Shown here in pieces: positions 7,579 to 16,692 of a stretch of 64,000 bases of DNA. The position numbers were made by a program, and so were the translations under genes. The DNA comes from Cellulosimicrobium marinum. Lineage in GTDB: Bacteria; Actinomycetota; Actinomycetes; Actinomycetales; Cellulomonadaceae. The stretch covers positions 1 to 64,000 of the forward strand of contig NZ_JAJBZH010000001.1 in assembly GCF_020551945.1 (NCBI RefSeq), given 5' to 3'. How positions within the stretch are numbered: position 1 is the stretch's first letter; each line of letters opens with the position of its first letter. Below the pieces are notes generated by a model, which did no database searches, had not been told where the DNA came from, and was given only the letters and a program-made list of their open reading frames with translations.

Positions 7579-9415
7579 GGAGCACAGCGCCCAGCTGGTC
7601 GTCACGGTCGACGGCGCCGAGCTCGCCGCCGACGTCGCGCCCCTGGTCACGTCCGTCGTCGTGGACGCGCGCCGGGACGCGCCCGCGATGTTCGCGCTCG
7701 ACCTGTCGGACGAGCACGGCACCGTGCTCGACAAGGCGGGCCTGCGCATCGGCGCGACGGTCGGGCTCGCGGTCCAGCTCGCCGGGTCGGGCGGCCCGCA
7801 GGACCTCCTCACCGCCGAGGTCACGTCCCTGGAGGCCGACATCGGCCCCGGCGGGCGGCGCACCACCGTGCGCGGTCTCGACGTCGCGCACCGCCTCGTC
7901 GCGCGCCGCCGCACCGCGACGTACGTGAACGTCACCGCGTCCGACGTCGTCCGCACGGTCGCGGGTGCGGCGGGCCTGCACGTCGGCCAGGTCGACGCGA
8001 CGTCGGACGTGCTGGAGCACCTGTGGCAGCCGAACGTCACCGACTGGGACCTGCTCCTGCGCCTCGCCGACCGGTACGGCGCCACCGTGACCGTCACGGC
8101 CGGCGCGCTCGACTTCCGGCTGCCCGCCGAGGCCCGCGGGGCGCCCGGCCCGACGGCGAGCGCCCGGCAGGACCCCACGGTCGTCGAGCAGGGCGTCAAC
8201 CTCCTCGCGCTGCGCGCGACCGTCGCCGCGGGCGAGCAGGTGCCCGAGGTGCAGGTGCGCGGGTGGGACCCCGCCGCGAAGCAGGCCGTGGTCGGCACGG
8301 CGCCCGCCGCGGCGCGCGGCGCCCAGCTCCCCGGCACCACCCCGAAGAAGCTCGCCGACGCGTACCGCGTGCCGCCGCTCGTCGTCGCCAGCACCCGGTT
8401 CACCACCGGGGCGCAGGCCACGAGCGAGGCGCGCGCCGTCGCCGACCGCCTGGGCAGCGCGCACGCCGAGCTCGACGCGACCGTCCTCGGCAACCCGCGC
8501 GTCGCCGTCGGGAGCCCGGTGGCGCTCGCGGGCTGCGGCGAGCCGTTCGACGGGCGGTACGTCGTCAGCGCGGTGCGTCACGAGCTGTCCGGCGACGGGT
8601 ACCGGACGCACCTCACGGTGTCGGACGCGTCGGACCGCTCGTCGTACGGGGTGCTGTCCGGCACGTCGGCGACGCCCGGGGCCGTGTCCGGGCCGGTGCC
8701 GGGCATCGTCAGCGGCACGAAGGACCCGCAGAACCTCGGCCGGGTCACCGTCAAGCTGCCCGTGCTCGACGACGGCCTCGTCACCCGGTGGGCGCGCGTC
8801 GTCCAGCCGGGGGCCGGGGCGGGCCGCGGCATGTTCGTGCTCCCCGAGGTGGGGGACGAGGTGCTCGTCGCGTTCGCGGAGGGCGACCTGGACCAGCCGT
8901 ACGTGCTCGGCGGGCTGTTCAGCACGAAGGACAAGCCGCCCGCGCCCGGCGGGGCGTCGGCGTACGTGAACGGCTCCGACGGGTCGGTGACGAGCCGCGC
9001 GCTGACGTCGCGCACGGGCATGTACGTGCAGTTCGTCGAGTCGCCCGACGCCGAGCGCCTCGTCGTGTCCGACAAGGACGGCAAGCAGACCCTCGTCCTC
9101 GTGCAGAAGCCGCAGGCCGGGGTCGAGATCACGTCGTCGGGCCCCGTCACGGTGAAGGCCGACAAGGCGGTCGAGATCACGGCCGCGCAGGACGTCACGT
9201 GCACGTCGACGTCGGGGAAGGTCACGGTGAAGGGCACGCAGGTCGCGCTTGAGGGCACGAGCGCGATCGAGCTCAAGGCCCCGAAGGTGTCCGTCACCGC
9301 CGACGCGCAGCTCGTCCTCAAGGGCGCCACGGCGACGCTCGACGGGACCGGCACGGCGGAGGTCACGTCCAGCGGCGTGACCACGGTGAAGGGGAGCCTC
9401 GTGAAGCTCAACTGA
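7568..9415 (+). CDS. VgrG/gp5-like baseplate spike protein
   Basis: 615 residues. I chose GTG 7568 because GGAGG lies about nine bases upstream; it overlaps the preceding gene by 11 bases. Residues 1-350 are the gp27-like hub domain, about 374-458 the OB-fold (VSGTKDPQNLGRVTVKLP, GDEVLVAFAEGDLDQPYVLG) and about 525-615 a regular beta-helix needle with repeated VTVKADK/VEITAAQ-type strands. No catalytic or toxin domain follows the needle. No PAAR tip gene is found next to it, so the sharpening tip is either absent or encoded elsewhere. Confidence 0.92.
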   Translation: MHGEEHSAQLVVTVDGAELAADVAPLVTSVVVDARRDAPAMFALDLSDEHGTVLDKAGLRIGATVGLAVQLAGSGGPQDLLTAEVTSLEADIGPGGRRTTVRGLDVAHRLVARRRTATYVNVTASDVVRTVAGAAGLHVGQVDATSDVLEHLWQPNVTDWDLLLRLADRYGATVTVTAGALDFRLPAEARGAPGPTASARQDPTVVEQGVNLLALRATVAAGEQVPEVQVRGWDPAAKQAVVGTAPAAARGAQLPGTTPKKLADAYRVPPLVVASTRFTTGAQATSEARAVADRLGSAHAELDATVLGNPRVAVGSPVALAGCGEPFDGRYVVSAVRHELSGDGYRTHLTVSDASDRSSYGVLSGTSATPGAVSGPVPGIVSGTKDPQNLGRVTVKLPVLDDGLVTRWARVVQPGAGAGRGMFVLPEVGDEVLVAFAEGDLDQPYVLGGLFSTKDKPPAPGGASAYVNGSDGSVTSRALTSRTGMYVQFVESPDAERLVVSDKDGKQTLVLVQKPQAGVEITSSGPVTVKADKAVEITAAQDVTCTSTSGKVTVKGTQVALEGTSAIELKAPKVSVTADAQLVLKGATATLDGTGTAEVTSSGVTTVKGSLVKLN

Positions 9416-9489
9416 CGCAGGCGGCCGGGGCGGCGCGCGACGGGCGGCCGACGGGCCGTGGACGGGTACGGCACGACGGAGGAGGGGAC

Positions 9490-9939
9490 GTGGGCGAGGA
9501 GTTCATCGGCGCGGGGATCGGGTTCCCGCTGCGCACCGACCGGACGGGCCGGCTCGCGCTCGTGCGCCGGACGCAGGAGATCGAGGAGAGCATCCGCCTC
9601 ATCCTCGCGACCGCGCCCGGGGAACGGCCCATGCGCCCCGAGTTCGGGTGCACCGTCCACGACTACGTGTTCGCGCCGGCCGACGCCGGCACGGCGGGCG
9701 ACATCGCGTACGCGGTGCGGGTGGCGCTCGACCGGTGGGAGCCGCGGGTCGACCTGCACGACGTGCTCGTCCGGTTCGACCACGTCGACTCCGGGGTGCT
9801 GTACATCGACGTGCGGTACGTGCTGCGTGGCACGAACGACCCGCGCAACCTCGTGTTCCCGTTCTACGTCATCCCGCGCGACCACCCGCTCGACACGACC
9901 GTCGACGCCCCCCTCGACGCCTCGGCGGGGGGTGCGTGA
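9490..9939 (+). CDS. Baseplate wedge protein, gp25/GpW family
   Basis: 149 residues from GTG 9490 with GGAGGAGGGG just upstream. Family features: the N-terminal GIGFPLRTDRTGRLALV, the EIEESIRLILATAPGERPMRP block with the Glu-Pro-Arg motif of gp25 proteins, and FGCTVHDYVF. The protein nucleates sheath assembly on the baseplate. A 74-base gap separates it from the spike gene, the largest gap in the operon after the sheath. Confidence 0.93.
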   Translation: MGEEFIGAGIGFPLRTDRTGRLALVRRTQEIEESIRLILATAPGERPMRPEFGCTVHDYVFAPADAGTAGDIAYAVRVALDRWEPRVDLHDVLVRFDHVDSGVLYIDVRYVLRGTNDPRNLVFPFYVIPRDHPLDTTVDAPLDASAGGA

Positions 9940-11882
9940 TGCTGCCCTCCCCGAACCTCGACGACCGCCGGTTCCAGGACCTCGTCGACGACGCGAAGCG
10001 CATGGTGCAGGCGCGCTGCCCGGAGTGGACCGACCACAACGTCTCCGACCCGGGCGTCACGCTCATCGAGACGTTCGCGTTCATGACGGACCAGCTGCTG
10101 TACCGGCTCAACCGGGTGCCCGACCGCCTCTACGTCGCGTTCCTCGAGCTGCTCGGCATCACGCTGCACCCCGCGACCGCCGCGACGGTCGACGTCGTGG
10201 TGCGCCTCACCGCGCCGCAGCCCGAGCCTGTCGTCGTCCCGGCGGGCACGGAGGTCTCGACGCTGCGCACCGAGCGGGACGACGCGGTCGTGTTCCGCAC
10301 GACGCGGACCCTCACCGTCCCGCCGCGCCACCGCACGGACCTGCTCACTCGCCCCGCCGGCGGCGACACCCGGCGTCGGACCGACGCCGTGACGACGGGC
10401 GAGCGGTTCCCCGCGTTCGCCGAGGCCCCGGCCGTCGGGGACGTGCTGCTCGTCGGCCTGGACGACGCCGCGCCGTCGTGCGTCGTCGCGCTGCGGTTCA
10501 CGTGCGACGTCCAGGGCGTGGGCGTCGACCCGCGCCGCCCCCCGCTCGTGTGGGAGGCGTGGGACGGCAGCCGCTGGGAGCGGTGCGACGTCGACTCCGA
10601 CGGCACGGGCGGGCTCAACCGGGCGGGCGACGTGGTGCTGCACGTCCCGGCGTCGCACGTCGCGTCCGTGGAGGACGGGCTGCGCGCGGGCTGGCTGCGC
10701 TGCCGGGTCGTCGAGCCGGAGGAGGGCGCACGCCCGTACAGCGCCCCGCCCGTGGTGCAGGACGTCGAGGCGTTCACCGTCGGCGGGACCGTCGAGGCCG
10801 TGCATGCCGAGGCCGTGACCGACGAGGTCCTCGGCACCTCCGAGGGGGTACCCGGGCAGACGTTCGTCCTCGCGCACCACCCCGTCGTCGCGGGTGACGA
10901 GCCGATGGTCCTGGAGGTCGCGACGGGCGACGGCTGGGAGCGCTGGACGGAGACGACGTCGTTCGCGGGAGCCGCACCGCAGGACACCGTCTTCACCGTG
11001 GACCGGGCCACGGGTGAGCTGCACCTGCCGCCCGCGGTGCGCGACGCCGACGGCTCCCTCGTGCTGCACGGCGCCGTCCCGCCCGCGGGTGCGCTGCTGC
11101 GCGTGCCCGGGTACCGCGTGGGCGGTGGTCCCACGGGGAACGTCGCCGCGGGCGCGATCCGGGTGCTGCGGGGCACCATCGGGTTCGTCGACCGGGTCGA
11201 GAACCGCCGGGCCGGCCACGGCGGCGTCGCGGCCGAGAGCGTCGACGAGGCGCGCGTGCGCGGCCCCCTCGCGCTGCGCACCCGTGACCGGGCCGTCACC
11301 GCCGAGGACTACGAGCAGCTCACGCGGTCCGTCGCCCCCGGTCTGGCGCGGGTCCGCTGCGTCGCCGACCCCGACGCCGCCGAGGGCGTGCGCGTGCTCG
11401 TCGTGCCTGCCGCCGCCGCGGACGACGACGGGCGCCGCCGCTTCGAGGACCTCGTGCCCGACGCCGACGTCGTCGCCCGGGTCGTGGACCACCTGGAGCC
11501 GCGCCGCACGCTCGGTGCCCGGGTCGTCGTCGGGCCGCCCCGCTACCAGGGCGTGACCGTCGTGGCGCGGGTGACCGCGCGCACGCGGTCGCGTCGGCCG
11601 GCCGTCGAGGCGGCGGCCCTGCGCGCGCTGTACGCGTACGTCGACCCGCTGGGCGGCGGTCTCGACGGCCGCGGCTGGCCCTTCGGGCGAGCCGTGCAGG
11701 CCGGGGAGGTGTTCGCCGTGCTCCAGCGGGTCGACGGCGTCGACACGATCGAGGACGTCAAGCTGTTCGCCGCCGACCCGCTCACCGGCGACCGCGGCGA
11801 ACCCGTGCAGCGCGTGCCCGTCGACCCCGACGCGCTCGCGTTCTCCTACCGGCACCAGGTCCGCGTCGTGGAGGGGTCGTGA
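9939..11882 (+). CDS. Baseplate protein J-like (Afp11 type)
   Basis: 647 residues, ATG overlapping the gp25 stop by one base. The start LPSPNLDDRRFQDLVDDA and the block WTDHNVSDPGVTLIETFA are hallmarks of the putative baseplate assembly proteins of eCIS. The C-terminal half has the gpJ-like core (RTRDRAVTAEDYEQLTRS, then RTLGARVVVGPP). With the gpI-like protein downstream it forms the wedges that hold the spike and trigger contraction. Confidence 0.92.
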   Translation: MLPSPNLDDRRFQDLVDDAKRMVQARCPEWTDHNVSDPGVTLIETFAFMTDQLLYRLNRVPDRLYVAFLELLGITLHPATAATVDVVVRLTAPQPEPVVVPAGTEVSTLRTERDDAVVFRTTRTLTVPPRHRTDLLTRPAGGDTRRRTDAVTTGERFPAFAEAPAVGDVLLVGLDDAAPSCVVALRFTCDVQGVGVDPRRPPLVWEAWDGSRWERCDVDSDGTGGLNRAGDVVLHVPASHVASVEDGLRAGWLRCRVVEPEEGARPYSAPPVVQDVEAFTVGGTVEAVHAEAVTDEVLGTSEGVPGQTFVLAHHPVVAGDEPMVLEVATGDGWERWTETTSFAGAAPQDTVFTVDRATGELHLPPAVRDADGSLVLHGAVPPAGALLRVPGYRVGGGPTGNVAAGAIRVLRGTIGFVDRVENRRAGHGGVAAESVDEARVRGPLALRTRDRAVTAEDYEQLTRSVAPGLARVRCVADPDAAEGVRVLVVPAAAADDDGRRRFEDLVPDADVVARVVDHLEPRRTLGARVVVGPPRYQGVTVVARVTARTRSRRPAVEAAALRALYAYVDPLGGGLDGRGWPFGRAVQAGEVFAVLQRVDGVDTIEDVKLFAADPLTGDRGEPVQRVPVDPDALAFSYRHQVRVVEGS

Positions 11883-12427
11883 GCGGCCGGGGCGCCGTGC
11901 CGGGCCTCGCGAGCCCCGTGCCGTTCGCGTCGCTCCTCCCGGGCGTGTACCTCGACGACGACCTGCTCGGCCGGTTCGTCGCCGCGTTCGACGACGCGCT
12001 CGCGCCCGTGTTCCTCACGCTCGACGGGCTGCACGGCTACGTCGACCCGTGGCTCGCGCCCCGCGACCACCTGGAGCGGGTCGCGGCGTGGGTCGGGGTC
12101 GACCTCGACCCCGCGTGGCCGACGTCGCGGTGCCGCGAGGTCGTCGCCGGCGCCGCCCGCACGCACCGGCTGCGCGGGACGGCGCGCGGCGTCGCCGAGG
12201 CGGTGCGCGCCGTCGTCGACGCCCAGGTCGACGTCACCGACACGGGCGGCGTCACGGGCTCGACCGAGCCGGGCGCCGACCTGCCCGGGTCACCCGGCCC
12301 CGCGTTCCACGTCCGGGTCGTCGCCGCCGACGCGACGACCGTCGACGAGCGGCGCGTGCGCGAGGTCGTCGCCGCCGCCCGCCCGGTGCACGTCCCGTTC
12401 ACGCTCGAGGTGGTGGAGGACCGATGA
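11879..12427 (+). CDS. Phage tail protein I-like (Afp12 type)
   Basis: 182 residues, GTGA overlap with the previous gene. PFASLLPGVYLDDDLLGRF near the start and the helical RTHRLRGTARGVAEAVRAVV segment match gpI/Afp12 baseplate proteins, which pair with the J-like protein in the wedge. Residues about 120-140 are a Gly/Ser/Pro linker. The end is a short beta region (RPVHVPFTLEVVED). Confidence 0.88.
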   Translation: MSGRGAVPGLASPVPFASLLPGVYLDDDLLGRFVAAFDDALAPVFLTLDGLHGYVDPWLAPRDHLERVAAWVGVDLDPAWPTSRCREVVAGAARTHRLRGTARGVAEAVRAVVDAQVDVTDTGGVTGSTEPGADLPGSPGPAFHVRVVAADATTVDERRVREVVAAARPVHVPFTLEVVEDR

Positions 12428-13593
12428 CGACCACGACGACATGCCCGACCTGCGGGCAGGCGAACGAGCCGGGCGAGGCGTTCTGCGGCGCCTGCGGCGC
12501 GTACCTGGAGTGGGACGACGTCGCGGCTCCCGCCCCGGCACCGGCCACCCCGGCCGTGCCCTCGGCGACCGTGCCCGCGGAGTCCGTGACGCCGGAGACC
12601 GCGCCCGCGAACAGCGTGCCGGCGCAGACCGTGCCCGCGACCAGCGTGCCCGCCGACCGCGTGCCCGACGCCGGTCCTCCCGTGACCGCGGACGTGACCC
12701 CCGCGGACGTGGCCCCCGCGGACGTGCCCGCGCAGGCCGCGCCCGCGCCGTCGGGGGAGCCCGCGCCGTCGGGCGGGGAGCCGGAGGCCGTGCTGCCCGG
12801 CGTGCCGCGCCCACGACCCGCGCCGCGCCGGGCCGAGACGCAGGAGCCGGAGCCGGAGGCCGGCGACCTGGTCTGCGGGGCGTGCGGCGCCGGCAACGTC
12901 CCGACGCGGCACTTCTGCCGTCGCTGCGGCGCGTCGCTCGCGGACGCGCGCGTGCAGGGGCGCCGGTCCTGGTGGCAGCGCCTGTGGCACCCGGAACCCC
13001 GGACCGCGCCCACGGCGGGCACCCGGCCGAGGCGTCGCCGCCGCTTCCCCACGAAGACGGTGGTCACGCTCGTCGTGCTCGCGGGCCTCGGGGTCGCCGC
13101 GTACGCGCTGCGCGGCCCCATCGGCGACGGCGTCGTCACGGTGCGCGACCGGCTGCAGGGGAACGAGGTCTACAACCCCGTCGCCGTGCGGGCGTCCAGC
13201 GAGGCGCCCGAGCGTCCCGCCTCCCAGATCGTCGACGGCACCAACGACCTCGCCTGGTCGCCCGCGGAGCCTGGGGACGGCGTCGGGCAGAGCGTCGTGC
13301 TGACGTTCGACCAGCCGTTCCGGCTCGTGCACCTCGTCGTCATCGGCGGCGCGTCGACCGTCCAGGAGGAGTACCTGCAGGGCTCGAGCCCGCGCGCCCT
13401 CGACGTCACCGTCACCCGGTCCGACGGCACGACCGCGCAGCAGCGCGTCACCCTCGACGACGTCCCCGGGCCGCAGGAGGTCGAGGTCGGTCAGGACGAC
13501 GTCACGTCCGTGCGCCTCACGATCGTGTCGACCTTCCGGGCGACTCCCGAGACGTCCGTGGCGATCGCGGAGGTGGAGTTCCGGGGGCGGTGA
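12424..13593 (+). CDS. Zinc-ribbon, single-pass membrane protein with extracellular discoidin/NADase-type domain; last eCIS gene
   Basis: 389 residues, ATGA overlap with the gpI-like gene, so translationally coupled to the injection system. Order: zinc ribbon 1 (C7, C10, C21, C24); a Pro/Ala/Val-rich disordered segment about 32-140; zinc ribbon 2 (C151, C154, C165, C168); a very basic stretch RPRRRRRFPTK; one membrane helix about 211-231; then a beta-sandwich at about 245-389 with the VRASSEAPERPASQIVDG start of discoidin-like or NADase-type glycan-binding domains. The positive-inside rule puts the ribbons in the cytoplasm and the sandwich outside. It is a good candidate for docking the cytoplasmic particle to the membrane. 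The 3-prime end overlaps the convergent regulator gene by 77 bases. Confidence 0.85.
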   Translation: MTTTTTCPTCGQANEPGEAFCGACGAYLEWDDVAAPAPAPATPAVPSATVPAESVTPETAPANSVPAQTVPATSVPADRVPDAGPPVTADVTPADVAPADVPAQAAPAPSGEPAPSGGEPEAVLPGVPRPRPAPRRAETQEPEPEAGDLVCGACGAGNVPTRHFCRRCGASLADARVQGRRSWWQRLWHPEPRTAPTAGTRPRRRRRFPTKTVVTLVVLAGLGVAAYALRGPIGDGVVTVRDRLQGNEVYNPVAVRASSEAPERPASQIVDGTNDLAWSPAEPGDGVGQSVVLTFDQPFRLVHLVVIGGASTVQEEYLQGSSPRALDVTVTRSDGTTAQQRVTLDDVPGPQEVEVGQDDVTSVRLTIVSTFRATPETSVAIAEVEFRGR

Positions 13594-16558
13594 CCGGAGC
13601 CGGCACGCCGAGCTCGCGCAGCACGGCCGCGTACTCGCGGGCGGCGCGCGACGCGGCCGCCTGGTCCCCCAGCGCGGTCAGCGTCCGCACGAGCACGCGC
13701 CACGGCGTGTCCGCCCAGGGGTACAGCTCGACGCTGTGCCGCGCGGCGGTGGACGCGCGGCTCACGTCGCCCGCGCGCTCGCACGCGACCGCGAGCCGCT
13801 CCGCGGCGCCCGCCGCCTGGACGACGTACCGCTCGCGCAGGGGCAGCACCCACTCCGTCGTCCCCTCCTCCGGCAGGAGGTCGCCGCCGTACGCGTCGAG
13901 CGCGACCTGCCAGGCGGCCACGGCGTCGGCCGGGTCGTCACGCTCGAGACGTCGTGCGCGGGCGACGCGCTGCTCGAACCGCGTGACGTCGCAGTCGGAG
14001 CCGGGGGCGAGACGCAGGACGTAGCTCTCCCCGTCCCGCTGCAGCAGGCCCTCGGAGCGGGGCGGACCGTCGGGCGAGAGAGCCCGGCGGGCGGCGGACA
14101 CGTTGACGTGCAGGCCGTGCAGGCCGGACTCGAGGTCCGCCTCGCCCCACAGCGCCCGCGCGAGCTGGTCGCGGTGCACGGCGCGGCCCGCGTGCACGGC
14201 GAGGAACCGCAGCGTCCGACGCGCCCGCGGGCGCAGCCGGGACTGGTCGACGACGCGCCCGTCCACCGTGATCTCGGCGCGGCCGAAGCAGCGCACGGTG
14301 AGCACGGGCGAGCCCGCCCGCAACCGGACGAGCGTCGGCCGCGTCTGCTCCGGGGGCAGCTCGGCGTCCGTGTCGTCCGTGTCGCCGGCGTCGGCGGGCA
14401 GGGGGGACGGCCCGGCCGCCCGCGCGGCGCCGTCGGCGTCCTGGGTCGTCCAGGAGCGCGGGTCGGTCGACATGCCCGCCGCGCGCGCCGTCGAGGCGGC
14501 GAGCCGCATCAGCTCGTCGTGCTCGCGCGGCCTGCACCCGGCCAGCGCGACGTACGCGACCGCGAGCGCGCCGGGGACGTCGGCGCGGCGCGCGAGGGAC
14601 TCCGCCTGCTCGGCCTGCGGCAGGGCGTCGGGCAGGCCCGCGTGCACGGCGGCGACGGCGAGCCAGGCACGAGCCCACGCCTCCAGCGCGCCCGCCTCAC
14701 GGTCGCGGCACCGCCGGGCGAGCTCGTCCCAGTCGAGCGCCGTCGCACGCCCGGACCGTGCCCGGGCCACGACGCGCGCGCCCGTCACGAGCAGCGCGCT
14801 CCACAGGTCCTGGTCGCGCTCGCACGCCGCGACGACGCGGTCCACCTCGCGAGGGTCCGCGTCGTCGTCGAACGCGGTGACGACGCCGTACGTGATCCGG
14901 GCCAGCCAGAACCGCCCGCGTCGCTCCGCCTCCGCATGGATGCGGTCGAGCGTCGGGCCGACCTCGGCGTCCGGGACGCCGCCCGTGAACACCGTGGAGA
15001 GGAGCTGGGCGAGGAGCATCATCGTCGCGTCCGCGTCGAGGTCTCCCGCCGCCTCCCGCAGCAGCTCGCCCGCCCGGACCTGGTCGCCCGCCACGAGCAG
15101 CGCCGCGCCCGCGGAGAGGTTGCGCCCCCGGGCGACCGTCCCCACCGAGCGCGCGACCGTGACGGGAGAACCCGCCGCCGCCGCGATCACCACGTGCGAC
15201 CAGTGCGTCATGGCGGGTGCGTCCGGGCCGGGCCGTGGCCGGCGAGGGCCCGTGCCGTGCATCGCCTCGACGATCCTGCGGAGCGCGTCGAACGCGTCGC
15301 GGTCGACGTCCGCCCGACCCGAGGCCTCGGCGACGACCCGCGCCGCCTCCGCGACCCGCCCGTCCGTGCCGAGCTCGCGCAGGTGCGCGACGAGCACCGC
15401 GCCGTCCGCGGCGACGAGCTCGGGCGGGAACGTCGACCCCCACTCGCGCTCGCCGCGGTCCCACACCTCCGCCGACGAGCGCAGCAGCCGCCGCACCCCG
15501 TCGAGGTCGTGCGCACGGGCCCGCGCGCGCAACGCCTCCGGTGCGGCGCCGTCGGCCTCCAGGACGGTGGCCGCGTCGGCGAACGAGCGCCGCGCCTGCT
15601 CGACCGTCAGCTCGTCCGCGACGGCGGTGACGAGGTGCCGGCGCAGCACCCGGTGCACCCGGAACGCCCGGTCCTCGACCGGACGCACGAGCGTCGTCGC
15701 ACGCGCCAGGCGGTTGAGGACGTCCGCCGAGTCGGACCGCCCGCAGAGCGCGTCGCACCGGGAGGGCGTGAGCAGCTCCAGCGCGGCGGTGTCGTGGAGG
15801 AACCGCTGCAGGTCCACCGGGAGCGTCGCGAGGACCTGCGTCGACAGGTACTCCCAGGCGAAGCGCTGACGCCGCGACAGCCGGCGGATCGCCCGGCGGG
15901 TCTCGCCGGGCAGGTCGTCGGCCACGGCCAGGGCGAACAGCTCCAGCGCCGCGGCCCACCCCTCGGTGTGCCACGTGAGCGCCGCGACGTCCTCGTGCTC
16001 GAGCGCCACGCCGTAGCGCTCGCGGAACAGGCGCTCGACCTCCCACGCCCGGAACCGCAGGTCCGCGTCGGTCACCGTGACGGGAGCGGCCAGCTCGAAC
16101 CGCGCGAGGCTGCGGGGGAGGGGCCGCCGGGACGCGACGACCACCGAGACCTGGGGCGGGACGTCGGCGAGCAGGGCGGAGAGCGCGGTCTCGCCCGGCG
16201 TGCCGATCGCGTGGTGCGCGTCGTCGACCACGACCAGCAGGGGGTCGTCGCGGTCGAGCACGACCTGGGCGAGGTGGGCGACCTGCCCGGTGCCCGCCGA
16301 CGCCGGGCCCTGCGGCGGGTGCGTCGCGCCACGCACCCGTCCGGTGCCGTCCGTGGCGAAGCGGACCTGGACGACGTCGCGCGGGTCGCGCTGCGCGACC
16401 TGAGCGAGGAGAGCCGACTTGCCGGAGCCCTGCGCCCCGACGACGAGGCCCACGCCGGCGCCGTCGAACCGGCGCAGGAGGCGCGGGCGCAACAACCCGG
16501 GGACGACCGGGGCGGCGTGCAGGGGCCGGGGTGCGTGGCTGTCAGGACCTGCAGTCAT
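13517..16558 (-). CDS. STAND-type ATPase regulator with C-terminal SARP (BTAD) domain
   Basis: 1013 residues from ATG 16558. Residues 41-48 are a P-loop (GAQGSGKS), about 100-108 a Walker B (VVVDDAHH), followed by a MalT/LuxR-like STAND helical region and a long TPR-like middle. About 750-835 is an OmpR-type winged helix (LTVRCFGRAEITVDGR, RARRTLRFLAVHAG, LWGE) and about 840-1000 the bacterial transcriptional activator domain. This is the large SARP architecture of actinobacterial pathway regulators, but with the DNA-binding part at the C-terminus. It converges on the injection-system operon and overlaps its last gene; regulation of that operon is inferred only from position. Confidence 0.85.
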   Translation of the reverse strand: MTAGPDSHAPRPLHAAPVVPGLLRPRLLRRFDGAGVGLVVGAQGSGKSALLAQVAQRDPRDVVQVRFATDGTGRVRGATHPPQGPASAGTGQVAHLAQVVLDRDDPLLVVVDDAHHAIGTPGETALSALLADVPPQVSVVVASRRPLPRSLARFELAAPVTVTDADLRFRAWEVERLFRERYGVALEHEDVAALTWHTEGWAAALELFALAVADDLPGETRRAIRRLSRRQRFAWEYLSTQVLATLPVDLQRFLHDTAALELLTPSRCDALCGRSDSADVLNRLARATTLVRPVEDRAFRVHRVLRRHLVTAVADELTVEQARRSFADAATVLEADGAAPEALRARARAHDLDGVRRLLRSSAEVWDRGEREWGSTFPPELVAADGAVLVAHLRELGTDGRVAEAARVVAEASGRADVDRDAFDALRRIVEAMHGTGPRRPRPGPDAPAMTHWSHVVIAAAAGSPVTVARSVGTVARGRNLSAGAALLVAGDQVRAGELLREAAGDLDADATMMLLAQLLSTVFTGGVPDAEVGPTLDRIHAEAERRGRFWLARITYGVVTAFDDDADPREVDRVVAACERDQDLWSALLVTGARVVARARSGRATALDWDELARRCRDREAGALEAWARAWLAVAAVHAGLPDALPQAEQAESLARRADVPGALAVAYVALAGCRPREHDELMRLAASTARAAGMSTDPRSWTTQDADGAARAAGPSPLPADAGDTDDTDAELPPEQTRPTLVRLRAGSPVLTVRCFGRAEITVDGRVVDQSRLRPRARRTLRFLAVHAGRAVHRDQLARALWGEADLESGLHGLHVNVSAARRALSPDGPPRSEGLLQRDGESYVLRLAPGSDCDVTRFEQRVARARRLERDDPADAVAAWQVALDAYGGDLLPEEGTTEWVLPLRERYVVQAAGAAERLAVACERAGDVSRASTAARHSVELYPWADTPWRVLVRTLTALGDQAAASRAAREYAAVLRELGVPAPVTAPGTPPPRSPRTSRESPGRSTRS

Positions 16559-16597
16559 CGCGTCGGCGCCCCTTCGTCCTCGAGACCGGCCCGTCTC

Positions 16598-16603
16598 ATG
16601 ATA
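16598..16603 (-). promoter_or_regulatory. Putative -10 element of the SARP regulator gene
   Basis: Read on the minus strand this is TATCAT (TANNNT), about 40 bases before the ATG at 16558. No convincing -35 is visible. The gap of about 130 bases to the divergent aminotransferase gene must carry both promoters. Confidence 0.35.
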
Positions 16604-16692
16604 GGGAGCGGCCCTCAACCGGTCCTGGTACGTGCCGGGGGCACCCGATCGGCACGACCGGCGGACGTCGGGTGGTGGCATGCTTGTCGACC

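Noticed and set aside
7568-9415. Type VI secretion VgrG effector
   Set aside because: No TssB/C, TssM or ClpV genes and the gene lies in an eCIS operon; the C-terminus is only a beta-helix needle without an effector domain.
884-13593. Prophage
   Set aside because: No integrase, terminase, capsid, portal or lysis genes; only tail-like parts, as expected of an injection system rather than a phage.
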